Of a stretch of DNA of 28,681 nucleotides, positions 1 to 11,608 are shown piece by piece. The number at the start of each line of letters is the position of its first letter. Positions within the stretch are counted from its first letter, which is position 1. The notes beneath the pieces were generated by a model, which worked only from the letters and a program-made list of their open reading frames with translations, did no database searches and had not been told where the DNA came from. Location: positions 1-28,681 of the forward strand of contig JAHBMJ010004305.1 in assembly GCA_018398765.1 (NCBI GenBank), in the 5' to 3' direction. The position numbers and the translations under genes are program-made. This DNA comes from Chromera velia (taxonomy: Eukaryota; Sar; Chromeraceae).

Positions 1-125
1 CCGAAGTCCGCCCCAGCCCCCACCCCTCTCTCTCTGTCTTTGTCTCTCTGTTTTGTCTCTTTGTCTTTGTCTCTCTGTCTTTAAATTCTCTCTCTTTCTC
101 ATTCTGTTTCTCTTCTTCAGGCCTG
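1..125. repeat. CT/TG-rich low-complexity tract
   Basis: Imperfect tctctgt/tttgtctc repeats fill the first 120 bases on the + strand. No coding pattern is visible. It resembles the pyrimidine-rich intron sequence seen elsewhere in the window, so it could be the tail of an intron of a gene lying to the left. Confidence 0.7.
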
Positions 126-1760
126 CAGGAGAATTTCTTTAACTTGCTCCTTTTTAAGCGATATAAAAATTTGAGCCAGGTTTTTGACTCCCAAGTTTGT
201 CTTGCTGACTAGGTTGATGATCACCGGATTCCTGCACAAACTTTTGGTACCAAGTAGATGAAGACTTCAATTGCTCAGAGACCAAGCAATCAAACTTGGG
301 TCTGAACTAGTCCAAGGCCTTGAACACCTGGATTACGGATCTGCACAGCCGCTTTCGGTCCTTAGGTTAAGAGTCCTTTGCTAGTGTAACTGTTGAGCTT
401 TTGTCATACTTTATGAGGGCTAGAGAGGTAAAAAAGTGAATATGCAAAACTTGTATGTCGCCCATGGTAGAACACTATCATACAGTTACTAAATATCGCA
501 GTGGACCCGATATCCGATATTTCAAAACATCGTTTACATTAAATATTGCGATATTACCAATATGCGATATAGATGGAATTTAATATCGCGATATTGGCGA
601 TATATGGCGATATTTAGCAATATCGCATATTAGTACAAATATCGGGGCGATATTTGTACGATATTAGCGATATCAGGGTATCGCGATATCACTCTGACCC
701 ATAGATGAAGTGAATATTAACATCTAGGTTAACACTTCAGTGTTTTCTAAACCACCGGTTAATAGTTGTTTCTTTTCAAATTAATTGTTATTAATTATGT
801 TATCTGGCTTTTTATAAAATTAATAAAAAATTTCAGATTTCTAAAGCTTCATGCTCTTATCTGTCTCAAGGTCTCTCTCTCGGACACACACTGACTGTGA
901 TCTCTTTGCATTGCTGTTTGCATGGAATTACGCAGTACATGCAGCACTTCGCACGAAGTCAAGCGGCACACTGGCATGCAGCACAGGGAATCACACAGTT
1001 ACTGTCCGGGAGCCACTTACACGCCCCCTCCCACTGTAATTCAATTACAGCTAAAATAGCTTGAACGCCATCAATGCTTTACGGAGTTACCACAGACCCC
1101 CGTGTCCCGATTCATATGAAGGTTCATTTCCGACCAACCCAGCATGCATGTATGTTGACTTTCTTGTCCAAGTTGTCCTCCCAATCTGATTTTTCAGGAA
1201 CCGTCGCCCTCAAATTCACGCACACAAAGAAAGCGTACACACGAAGTCTAAACGAAGTTTCACACACCGAAACCCAAAGACAACCCAAAGAAAGGCAAAA
1301 CCCATGAAGGCTGGTGAAAAAGCATGTGAAGTGAAAGTGCTTTTAACCTCGGGAAAGCACATGCAACGGTTTCTCCGCCCAAGATGACTTGAGCAGAAAA
1401 AGGAAAAAGAAAAAGCCACGTCGTCTCATGAGACATCACGGATTCTCTCTTTATCCCTGCCCGAGAGCAACAAAGCAATATCCACAACTGACCGACAGAC
1501 AGACATGTACCTATCCAAGACCACGCACTGCCACCCTAATGTACTTCGTATTCACCATTCTGGAACCTCCATTCAGCAAACAACGGAGAAAACGAAGAAT
1601 CAACAACGAGGTACGAATAGCTTTACGTTTGGTTTGAAGGAGAGTGGGCATTTTTAAAAGCCTCAAAAAAGTCACCCTGACTGAAGACAAAAACACCAAG
1701 AGAGCTACAAACAGAGAGAGAAAAATGAAGAGAAGCAAGTACAGTTTCATTTCACTTTTT
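126..1760. other. Intergenic stretch without recognisable gene
   Basis: Only short, unrelated open frames occur here and none shows a protein-like composition or a splice-consistent extension. The base composition is mixed. The part around 485-693 is dominated by ATATCG-type motifs (listed separately). The right end would hold the 3' untranslated region of the protease gene that ends at 1761 on the minus strand. Confidence 0.6.
485..693. repeat. Dense cluster of ATATCG / CGATAT motifs with a perfect hairpin
   Basis: Within about 210 bases the words gatat, atatc and atatcgcgatat recur many times in both orientations. A perfect inverted repeat lies at 633-659: 12-base arms starting gtacaaat and a ggg loop. 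Such clusters of short palindromic motifs resemble the subterminal repeats of hAT-like DNA transposons, which bind transposase, but no transposase is next to it and no terminal inverted repeat was identified. Identity as a transposon end is inference. Confidence 0.6.
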
Positions 1761-2239
1761 TCACTTCTCCTGGAAAAAAAGAGTCAATTCAGCTCCAGTC
1801 AGCTTCCCCCTTGTTCCATCTGCATCATGGATCTCGAAAGTCCAGTCGCCTGCATAGTCGTCCTTCTGTGCCCTCGCAAAGGCGGTGAACAGAGGGTAGT
1901 CGTCGATCGTGGACATTCTCCCGAAGAGTCTGCTGTCAGTCTCTCCTCGGGGGAACTGGCCCGTGCCAATCTCCATTCCAGAGGGAGCAGTGAGCTTGCC
2001 GTACAGGTCTCTGGGATAACTATGGTCGATCGTCACGTTCAGGGCGATATCAACCAACTCCATCTCAGGAGCAGCAGCTTGTTCCTCCATCTTGCCAACA
2101 GGAGCAGGAGCATCTGACTGGGAGGCTGTCTGGATCTCAACGGGGAAGGAGACCGCGAATGTGTTCCGCTCAAACCCTGCCGATAGAGGGAAAAGAGAGA
2201 GAGAAAGCGTGAGAAGGACGGTGTCAGTGTGGAACTAGA

Positions 2240-2291
<52 letters not shown>

Positions 2292-2946
2292 GAGACAGAG
2301 AGAAACTACGCCAAGACATAACGACAGAGAAGGCAAGTGACGGGAGGTCAGCTTGTCAAGCAGAAGAGAAAAAGAACAACAATGAGAGGCAGATCCTGAA
2401 CGAACAATTACCAAGAACATCATGATACAATTGCCAGACAGTCATCTCGCCTATCTACCCAGTATGCATGAATAACGAACCGTCCATTCTGGAGAGGGGT
2501 GTGTAGCGTTTCTCGGGATTGGGGATCGTGTTACCACGGGCGAGATCGGTAGGGTCGGCCAGGCGGCCCATCACAGTCACCTCCCGGACGGTCTTCTCTT
2601 CCTTCACCTCCTCGTTCTCAGTCTCCTTCTTGAGAAGAACCTGGAAGTCGACAACCGTCACGTTACCGGCATCTCCCCAGCAACAGTCACGGAACCTCAT
2701 CTGCACACAGAAAGAAAAGAAACGAAAACTCAACAAGGACTACGAAAAAGCTCTGGTCAAAATGTTGCTCGCATAAGAATCTGTGTCTGTATCGCAAACA
2801 AAAAAGCAGAAGCTTTGCGACTGTCAGGAAACAAAGTCATTGCACGGCTAGAGAAGCAGAGAATCGCATTCTGTCTCAACGAGGCGATCACGACAACAAA
2901 AGATGGACCGAGGAGAGAAGAATCAGCAAGTTGACGAACTCTCTCT

Positions 2947-2977
<31 letters not shown>

Positions 2978-5900
2978 CTGGCTGTCTGCTTGTCTGACTG
3001 ACTGCATGGTTCTCTTTCTGAAGAAAGAAAAACTAAATACAGCACGAAAAAGCCATCCCTCTCCATGCATCGATCCTCTCACATGCACTCTTCCTACTCC
3101 GTCTGTACAGAAAACGAAACCGACCGTCCAGGTCGAACCCTTGTTGACCGAGAAGTCGCTCGACGCAATGGGTGTCCCAAGGGCCATAGCCAGGGTGACG
3201 GTGTCGCCATCTATCTGGCTGCCTTGGTCCCATTTCAGGGTGGCGTTTCTTGGGGAAGAGGGGAAAGTGCCCACACTCTCAGACTGCCCAGAGGGGTGAG
3301 TGAGAGTCACAGAGACCTCATCAGGGTAGACGTGAGTCATGTTCAACACAACGTTGATGGCCTCGACTGTGTAGCTGGCTCCGTCTTCCAGAGCGTCTTC
3401 AGGGATGTGCATGGAGAGGAACTCGGGGTCGTAGTGAGGGGGCAATTCGAGAGGAAGGGAGGCGTTGGGGAGGAGGGAGACGGTAGTGATCTCGGTGTCG
3501 GCCTCCTGAGGCTCGTAGGAGGAGCGGCCCTCAAGGTACTGGTCCAACACGTGGGCGAAGTGGGATACCTTGATGGCGTGCATGCCGGGGCACTGGGAGT
3601 CGGAGGGAAGGCCGTTGGTAAAGCTGTTCGGGTTGGGACACTGGTTGAACCGGTAGCACCTGCACTCATGCAGACATTTTTTTGTTTATTCATACACAGC
3701 TAGATCGACAACGTAGGCACACGCAGCCTCTCGCCACATTGCATCGGTATCGCAGGAGCATCTCCAGGTACTAGACTTCTGAACACGGCGTTACAGAAAG
3801 GCCTCCCAACAAAGAGCGAAGGTTCAGTGAGGTCACCCAGAGACGGGCATGGAGAAGGACTGGACAATAAGGGGGAAACTCACTTGCAGACGCTTGCAGG
3901 GTTCCCAAACAAACTTTTCTAATTCCTGACTGACTCACCACTTTTCCTTGTCCACCACCAGATCGTCCCTCGAGCCTCTCGCGTTGATTCCGATCACCTC
4001 GGAGGTCTGGGCGTTGAAGACAGGAGCGCCAGAGGAGCCGTGAGTATTGTCATAGGTGGCAACGAAGAAGGCAGCTGCAGAGAGAGAAAGAAAAAGACAC
4101 CGTCATATTTGACGCTACCAGAAAAGGAAGAGAAAAAAAAAACAACAGCGAAGAGGCAACTGCCCAGACATGCAGCTACATGCAAAACAAAGAGGCAATT
4201 CTGTTGAGCACCACGTTTGCCAAGTTGAAGAAAGCACCGACAGAACAAGCAGAAAGGGAAGTGAAGGATTTACAGAAAGAGAAAATTGGAGTGAGGAGAG
4301 AGGGGGGAATGAAGTCCAGGTCTCTAACGCTCAACACGAGCTTGTATTTCTGCGTTTTCTTTCAAGTGTTCAACCCATGCAGCAAAGCAGCAAATCCTCG
4401 TGTGAACAAAGAGCAGTTGGACAGAAGACGGAACCACGGCTCCGAAAGGGAGAGACAGACGAGAGAGGAGGAGACACAGATGAGATGAGAGAAGTGCCGC
4501 CGGCCTACCTGGGGAGGCATCGATGATGGCGTTGTCAGGGATGGGAGCCTGGGGAGCTCTCTTCTGTGAGCAGGTTGCTGTGATCTGTGCTTCGTTGGTG
4601 TAGTCATCTCGCCTCACGCCGGTTCTGCCGAGCACGTGGTAGTATGCGTAGCCGGAGACGAAGGACTCGTCGCACGGGTTGTTCGAGGCACTCACAAAGG
4701 TACCGTTCCTGTAGCCAGCAGCCTCACACAGAGCCGTGGCGCACTCTTGCTTGGTGTCCTCGTTCCAGTCGCAGCTGCTCCCCCAGGTGCAGTAGGGACG
4801 GAGCTCGGTGCCTGCATACAGATAATCATGCATCAACTCACACAGAGGGATGGCATTTGTGATGGAAAGGGCAGAGAGGACTTCACAGATGATGGACAGT
4901 GACTTCATCATATCGGCTGGTGCACTCTCTTGCTGACTGATTCTTTTTTTCGATCATCGTTGCGCAAGAGCGTCTAGCAGAACATTTCTTTAGAGGATGC
5001 AGTGAGTAGAACGGAACAAAAAGGGGTCGGAGGGGAAAGAAAAGAAACAAAAGCATGAGTCGAAAAAGGACGAAAGACACGGGCAAAGGAAGGAACGAAT
5101 GAACAAAGAGAGAAATCAAGGAAAAAGGTAAAGCGCATCTTTTTCTTGATGCAAAAACAGGTCGCTCCGTCACGGTTCATGTTGACAAGCCTCCATCCTC
5201 CTCTGCCCTTCTGACTGACGGTTCATGTTGGCCAGCCTCCATCCTCCTCTGCCCTTCTGACTGACCGTCAGACGTCTCAGTGCCTGTCTCGTCGGTCCAT
5301 TCAGGTGTGGGAGAGGGAGCGGGCGTTGTGGAGGGGGTGGCGTCCGCAGGGACGGGAGAGCCAGATGACATGGAGGGCGCGCCCCAGAAGTGGGACACCA
5401 TAAAGACGGGGTCGTTGTTGGCCACGGGGTCGGTCTGCAGCTTCGCAGGTTCTCTGTCAGCGGCCGGTCTCTCGAGCTGCACGAGAGCCCAGTCAGATGC
5501 GGTCATGTAGCGCTCGAACTCGGAAGCAATGATCTGCTTACAGTTGTACACATCGTTCTTGTGCACGTTCAAGGTGCTGGTGGTGGAGTTGTACCTCATC
5601 TCGTTCTCGTTGAAGTCGAAGAGGAAGGCAATGTCCTCGCATTTGCGTCTGGACAAACAGTGACCGGCCGTAGCGACGATGTCACTCGCCACAAGTACAC
5701 CCGTACAGGTGGCGACGTCGGGACTGTCTCTGTTGGGGACGTCGGGACAAGAGAGCCTTGCCGTCATTGAAGCTCCTCTCGGCAATCGTGGTGGTGCGGA
5801 TGACGAAGTCTTCGGGAGCGTCGTCGCTCTCCTTCAGTTTCGATTTCAGGACCAGGGCGGCGACTGCGGGGGCGGCGCTAATGCCCGAAAGGTCCTCCAC

Positions 5901-6283
5901 AAGATCGGCTCCGTGCCACATGCTCTGGGTCTCGATGGTGTGAGGGACACGAGTCAGGAGATTCGATGGCGCTCCGAGGGCAAGGGTGCCACCTGCATCA
6001 TACGGACAGAGGGGGGGGGGAGCAAAGGGTTGTACATATACACTCTTGGCAGCAAGAAAAGACAGAGGTATCCACGGGCTCGTGTACGAGATTTTTTCTG
6101 CCTCTCCCTTTGTTGACCACTGGATGAACAGAGGCAGTTGGAGGAGACGGCAAATCGGAGACGGCAAGTGGACGAGACGATGGAAGAAGTGGGAAAGCAG
6201 TCCACTGATGAGGTAATGAGGAATGATAAGGAGGCGGAAGACATACCCGTAGCAAGGAGTGCTGATGCCACTTTCTTTGGCAT
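1761..6283 (-). CDS. Secreted trypsin-like (S1) serine protease with Cys-rich insert and two P-domains; one frame break
   Basis: I see seven exons on the minus strand: 6283-6247, 5992-5266, 4811-4509, 4074-3939, 3659-3125, 2700-2481 and 2176-1761. All junctions are GT-AG and phase-consistent, giving about 790 residues. The N-terminus (MPKKVASALLATGG) is a weak signal peptide. The trypsin triad is visible: His near residue 123 in ATAGHC, Asp near 179 in SDWALVQL, Ser near 370 in THGSSGAP. Between Asp and Ser lie a Pro/Thr/Ser linker and a Cys-rich insert (exon 3). A Cys-rich bridge (WCYRFNQCP) follows the protease, then P-domain 1 (VTLTHPSGQ ... STWTMRF ... DAGNVTVVDFQV) and P-domain 2 (TAPSGMEIG ... 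GDWTFEI ... GAELTLFF). P-domains normally stabilise subtilisin-like proprotein convertases; here they follow an S1 domain. Exon 2 changes frame by +1 at about 5745-5763. The gene ends in TGA. Substrate is unknown; secretion is inferred. Confidence 0.85.
2236..2302. repeat. (CA)n(GA)n microsatellite in protease intron 6
   Basis: A run of acac then agag dinucleotides lies inside the last intron of the minus-strand protease gene, so the sense transcript carries a pyrimidine-rich TC then TG tract. Confidence 0.85.
5174..5265. repeat. Two tandem 46-bp copies duplicating a 5' splice site
   Basis: Two near-identical 46-base copies (each beginning ggttcatgttg and ending ctgactgac on the + strand) differ at two bases. 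On the minus strand each copy begins with GTCAGTCAG, and the first GTCAGT (at 5265) is the donor that gives the correct phase into exon 3 of the protease gene. The second copy offers an alternative donor 46 nt downstream, which would shift the frame. Confidence 0.9.
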
Positions 6284-8053
6284 TTTCTAATCAAGCTTCA
6301 AGACAAGAACTTGCAGATGGACAAAACGCTCTCGAGTGATTCGATTCGGCAAGTCTCGATCTCGAAGACGCTCCCTATCAACTTGAAAGCTCTATACAAG
6401 AGGCTCTTTGGTAGTCTGGTTTGGGAAAAGCAATTGTGGAATCAAGCTGATATCTGAGGAAATTTCTGAGAAAGAACAATGGGATCATTGCACGATCAAG
6501 TTGCGGTTTTCCATCGTGAATTGAACACTGTCAGATTCAATCTAGACTCTGGAGGGAGAACTTGGAGACGGATGCATGGAGACGGCCGGCGCGCAGCGAA
6601 CCAATTAACACGCGGATACACGCGGCGAGCCGCGCGTACGTGTGGCCGGGGTAGACTACCGCCGCGCGGCCCGTGTGGCCGGTCCCGCGTCAGAAACCAC
6701 CACATTGCCCACCTGATCGAATCAGCGTGCCGTGGCCCCCGGCCGACGGTCGCCTCGGGGGGCAGCTCAGCTCTGCTGAGATCAGCCGAGAGGCCCTGAG
6801 ATCGCACGCACTCGCATAATGCATTTTTTCATTTTTAGGGGGGGGGCCGCTTCTATCTCTGTCTGTCACGGTACGTGTCGCCCGAATTCTAAAATATGCC
6901 TCTCAAGCAACTCGTACGGAGCCGCGATCGCACATACTTTAATTACTTCGCACATGCGTACCCCTCAAATAACTCGCATGGAGTTGCAAGTTCATGCTCG
7001 CGCGGTCCCGAAAAGTATACTTCGTGCGCATTGCCGTGGCCCCCACCCTACAAGCACCTGCACAAGAGATGCCCAAACCCCCGATGGTGTGCATCAATCA
7101 AATTTACGGACCCCCTAAAGGGCCCCCCGAGGCACTCACCTAACTGGTTGGGTGTATCTCGTATGTTAAAGTGGTAGTACCCCCCAATGCTTAATTAAGT
7201 AGCTACGAAACAAGAATTTGACGCATGGGGACTTGGTTAGCATGAGATGCGAACCTTACTAAGAATATGAAAGTGATAGTACGCTGACATGTTATTGATA
7301 AATCTTTTATTTTTTTTTTTTTTAACAAAAGATTATATAAAAAAAAGGAAGTGCTCCCCAATACCCCCCCAAAATTGAATTTTGAATTGAGTTGATATTA
7401 ATGCTTTCATAAAGGGGAAAAAAAAAATGAAAGGTAATTTTATAGGGATGGTATAACTTAGGCATTGGTAGTTTTTTTAACAAAAATAAAAAAAAAAATT
7501 ATGAAGATATACATTTATAAAATTATATAGATTCCTATATAGATTTCTAGGCAACATTCCATAAAGTTTGCTAAAAGGTGAGTAATGTGAGTGAATGTAA
7601 GTTTAAAGAAGTCATAACATCTAGAAAAATTGTAGTTTAAAATCTTATAAAATCTGAGGTAGTGATCGCTACGTCTAGGCCACTGAATTTCATAATATTC
7701 TTAACGCCTATTCGGAGAGTCCATTTAACATATTGTTTTAAATGAGGGACAATTGCAATCGGATCAGTCTTTCTGGAGATCTGCAATGCCCATCATAGAA
7801 CACTTTCTAACCCTGACAATGCGCCGGTCGGAACTGATCAGTCTTCAGAGGGGTATCCGTATGAGCAAAATCTAAGAGCTGCTTATGGTTGGTGAAAATA
7901 AGGGCGGAGATGTAGGCTTTGATGTCGCTGTTGTGCTTTTGGTCCGCTTTGCGAGGCTTCAAGTATCCTATAACACAAAGAGCACCACCGTTCTCAAAAG
8001 AATGATCAAGAAGGTCCGCAAGAGCTGCAAATGCATATATAAACAAGCACAAA

Positions 8054-8056
<3 letters not shown>
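6284..8056. other. Intergenic stretch: GC-rich then AT-rich, no gene seen
   Basis: The first part should contain the promoter of the protease gene that starts at 6283 on the minus strand. 6560-6800 is GC-rich with many gcgcg and ggccgg words. From 7180 to 7760 the sequence is AT-rich with A and T homopolymers and no open frame of note. I see no protein domain, RNA gene or clear element boundary. Confidence 0.55.
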
Positions 8057-8094
<38 letters not shown>

Positions 8095-8175
8095 ACACAC
8101 ACACACACACACACATACACACACACAACACACACACACAACACACACACACACACAACACACACACACACACAC

Positions 8176-8207
<32 letters not shown>

Positions 8208-8222
8208 ACACACACACACACA
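8057..8222. repeat. Interrupted (CA)n microsatellite
   Basis: About 165 bases of ca dinucleotides interrupted by short aaca, ccac and taca variants. It abuts the minisatellite that follows, whose units also contain acacac, so the two may share an origin. Confidence 0.95.
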
Positions 8223-9295
8223 CTTGCTCTCCCTGTCTCTATCCGCTTACACACAGGCCCAATCGCCTTCCGTTCATACACTTGCTCTCCCTGTCTCTAT
8301 CCGCTTATACACAGGCCCAATCGCCTTCCGTTCACACACTTGCTGTCCCTGTCTGTATCCACTTACAGACAAGCCCAATCGCCTTCCCTTCACACAGTTG
8401 CTCTTCCTGTCTGTATTCACTTAAACACAGGCCCACTTGCCTTGCGCTCACATACTTGCTCTCCCTGTCTCTATCCACTTACACACAGGCCCACTCGCCT
8501 TCCGTTCACACACTTGCTCTCCCTGTCTGTATCCACTTACACACAGGCCCACTGTTCTTCCTTTCACACACTTGCTCTCCTGGTGTCTATCCGCTTACAC
8601 ACAGGCTCAATGGCCTTCCGTTCACACACTTGCTCTCCCTGTCTGTATCCATTTACACACAGGCCCAATCGCCTTCCTTTCACACACTTGCTCTCCCTGT
8701 CTGTATCCACTTACACACAGGCCCACTTGCCTTCCCTTCACACACTTGCTCTCCCTGTCTCTATCCGCTTATACACAGGCCCAATCGGCTTCCTTTCACA
8801 TACTTGCTTTCCCCGTGTCTATCCGCTTACACACAGGCCCACTCTTCTTTCTTTCACACAGTTGCTTTCCCCGTGTCTATCCGCTTACACACAGGCCCAC
8901 TCGTCTTTCTTTCACACACACCTTGCTCTCCGTGTCTATCCGCTTACACATAGGCCCACTCGCCTTCCTTTCACACACTTGCTCTCCCTGTGTCTATCCG
9001 CTTACACACAGGCCCAATCGCCTTCCGTTCATACACTTGCTTTCCCCGTCTCTGTCCGCTTACGCACAGGCCCACGCGCCTTCCGTTCACACAGTTGCTT
9101 TCCCCGTCTCTGTCCGCTTACACACAGGCCCACGCGCCTTCCGTTCACACAGTTGCTTTCCCCGTGTCTATCCGCTTACACACAGGCCCACTCTTCTTTC
9201 TTTCACACAGTTGCTTTCCCCGTGTCTATCCGCTTACACACAGGCTCAATTGCTGTCCGTTCACACACTTGCTCTCTCTGTCTCTATCCGCGCAC
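8223..9295. repeat. 58-bp minisatellite, about 18 copies
   Basis: The unit runs from cttgctctccctgtct through atccgcttacacacaggcc to gccttccgttcacacac. Successive units start 58 bases apart (for example 8223 and 8281) with scattered substitutions and a few one-base length changes. Because 58 is not a multiple of three and the unit has almost no stops on this strand, long open frames (up to about 400 codons) exist in all three + frames. I regard these as repeat translations rather than a gene. Confidence 0.95.
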
Positions 9296-10020
9296 ACACA
9301 GTCTGTTTATACATACAGTCGCATCGAAAACCCAAACGGCTTTTCTTCACATGCACACTTGCTCTCCGTTTCTGTCTGTATTTATGCACATGCCCAAGCG
9401 GCTTCTGTTCATGCACATCCATTTCTGTCTGTATTTATGCGTATGCCCAAGCGGCTTCTCTTCATACACATCTCTCCTGCTACAACTCACCACGAAAAGC
9501 GAGCCAAGGAAGCGACGAGCTTGGAATGGTGTCTCTCTGAGGAGACAGGAAAAGTGAAAGTTTGAGGAGACTGGAAAATGCACGCAACTTATGGTTACTG
9601 CACAAAACGACGTGCGGTCTACCTACTTGGCATCATTTCATGTTTCATGAAAGAATGGACACCGATATTCATACACCTTTATGTATATATTAATATAGCT
9701 CTATTGAAACAGCTATGTACGTATAATACGCATCGATCCATGCAGAATTCCATGCATGCATGGTCATTTCCAATACAGAATCGCAAGGGCTTTTGCCCGC
9801 GCGGTGGGGGGGACCCCCCCGCGCTCAGGAATTTCCAGTTAATTTTCCACCAAAACGGCCAGAACGGTTTCGTTCATATATACCGCGCGATCCACGAGGA
9901 GTTGCAAGATGCGCGCCGTCACTTTTTGTTTTGATATGGAGACGAACAGATTCTTCTAAGTGACCAAGGCAAATCGGTGAGAAACGGCGTCGGGGTAGCT
10001 GGAACTTCACTGGAAAACTA
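9296..10020. other. Intergenic stretch without recognisable gene
   Basis: After degenerate minisatellite-like units (to about 9480) the sequence is unique. It contains several atgcatgc words and a G/C-run hairpin near 9798-9824 (gcgcggt then a G7 run, then a C7 run and gcgc). No protein-like open frame was found. Confidence 0.5.
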
Positions 10021-10320
10021 CCTCCTGGGTATGGCTCGGAAAACTACCTCCTGGGCACCAGGGCTCCAGGGCTCCGCCACCAGGGCACCAGGGCTCCGCC
10101 GCCAGGACACCAGGGCTCCAGCGTACCAGCGGCGCGACCAGAGCTCCATGCCGTCGGCGCCGCCGCGAAAAGGCAGGGCCAGGGCTCCGCGCACTTTTAA
10201 TGCAGGGCTCCATGCATGCATGTAAATTGCAATTGTAATCGCAACAAGGCTCCATGCATGCTCCTGTTATATAGGCAGCAGGGCTCCAGATGAGTGGAGC
10301 AGGGCTCCATATCCTTCCAT
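10021..10320. repeat. 'cagggctcc' repeat cluster, left copy
   Basis: The motif cagggctcc recurs about ten times, mixed with gggcaccagg and atgcatgc. It is introduced by two copies of gaaaactacctcctggg (about 10013 and 10039). A closely similar block, in the opposite orientation, occurs at 21200-21313. The shared core is about 70 bases at 10036-10115. Confidence 0.85.
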
Positions 10321-10560
10321 CGAACAGACTTCAGTGTAGATACAAACACTTGAACTTCACAAAGCTTCACCGCTCTTTTCCCGCTCTTTTCCTGCTCTTT
10401 CCTCACACGTTCCTTCCTCGTATGTTTGCATCTCTCCCGCTCTTCTCCCACTCCTTCCTCGCACGTTCCGTGCTCGCCAGTTTAAATTTTACCACTCTCT
10501 TTCACTCCTTCGATCTCTCCCTTTTCTTCAGCTTGAAAAAATTCAATTGTTGCCTTGCAG

Positions 10561-11022
10561 GATCCACAGGAGAAGGAGAGAGGGGATGCGGACAGAGACG
10601 AAAACGCGGTGAAGTCGATGGAGGTATGTTTGTCAATGGAGAACAAGTCTAAACACCAGGAGGTCCACGTTGAGAGAGGACACGGCACTACGGAGACGGC
10701 TTCCGGTGCGTGTATATATTTTGTACTGTCTGAGTTTGTCTTGTTTTTGTTTTGTTCTCTATATATACCTGTCTCTGTGTGTATATGTGTATGTAGCAGG
10801 AGCCACCGCCCTCCCCACCTCACGTCTCCGACAGCGACCACGACCAGGAAGAGATGGAGAACGGAAAGGGAGAAGAAGAAGGAGGCAGCAGGAGGGAATC
10901 TGGGGTCCCTGCGCAGAAACAGGCATGACGTTCAACAACTGATGATTCTTCAGAGGTCTGTCTTTGATTCTTCAGAGGTCACACACAGACACACACACAC
11001 ACACACACACATACACACACAC

Positions 11023-11098
<76 letters not shown>

Positions 11099-11133
11099 CT
11101 CTTTCTCTCTTGTGTATGTGTGTGTGTGTGTGT

Positions 11134-11177
<44 letters not shown>

Positions 11178-11348
11178 CTCTGTTGCTGTGTGCACGTATG
11201 TTTTTCCGCCCTTTTTTTAACTTATAAAAATGAAATTGTTGCATTGCAGATGTTACAGGGGGACGACAGAGAGGAAGGAGAGAGAGACGCACTCATGCGG
11301 TCTGAGCCAATGGAGGTACGTGTGGCTAGCTTTGAGAAGCTTTGAGCC

Positions 11349-11379
<31 letters not shown>

Positions 11380-11575
11380 CCTTCTCTCTTTCAGAGTCTT
11401 TCTCTATCTCTCTCGCGCTTTTTCTCTCTTTTTGTCGCTTCTGAAAATGAACTTGTTGCGTTGCAGGTGTCACAGGGGGAGGACGGAGAAGAAGGAGAGA
11501 GAGATGCAGTCATGTGGTCTGAGCCAATGGAGGTACGTGTGGCTAGCTTTGAGAATCTTTGAGCCTCCCTCTCTT

Positions 11576-11608
<33 letters not shown>

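Noticed and set aside
3065-3703. 212-codon open frame on the + strand over the P-domain exons
   Set aside because: It is antisense to protease exon 5, whose minus-strand translation shows clear P-domain motifs and matching splice phases.
4324-4911. A separate gene starting at ATG 4911
   Set aside because: Exon 3 joins exon 2 in phase and carries the strand leading to the trypsin Ser motif, so I keep one gene; the alternative start is listed as a finding.
8057-8222. CRISPR-like or telomeric repeat array
   Set aside because: It is a plain CA dinucleotide microsatellite in a eukaryotic context with no spacer structure or telomere motif.
8340-9557. Long open frame of about 400 codons over the minisatellite
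   Set aside because: The 58-bp unit is open in all three frames, the product merely cycles through the same three peptides, and there is no domain or splice context.
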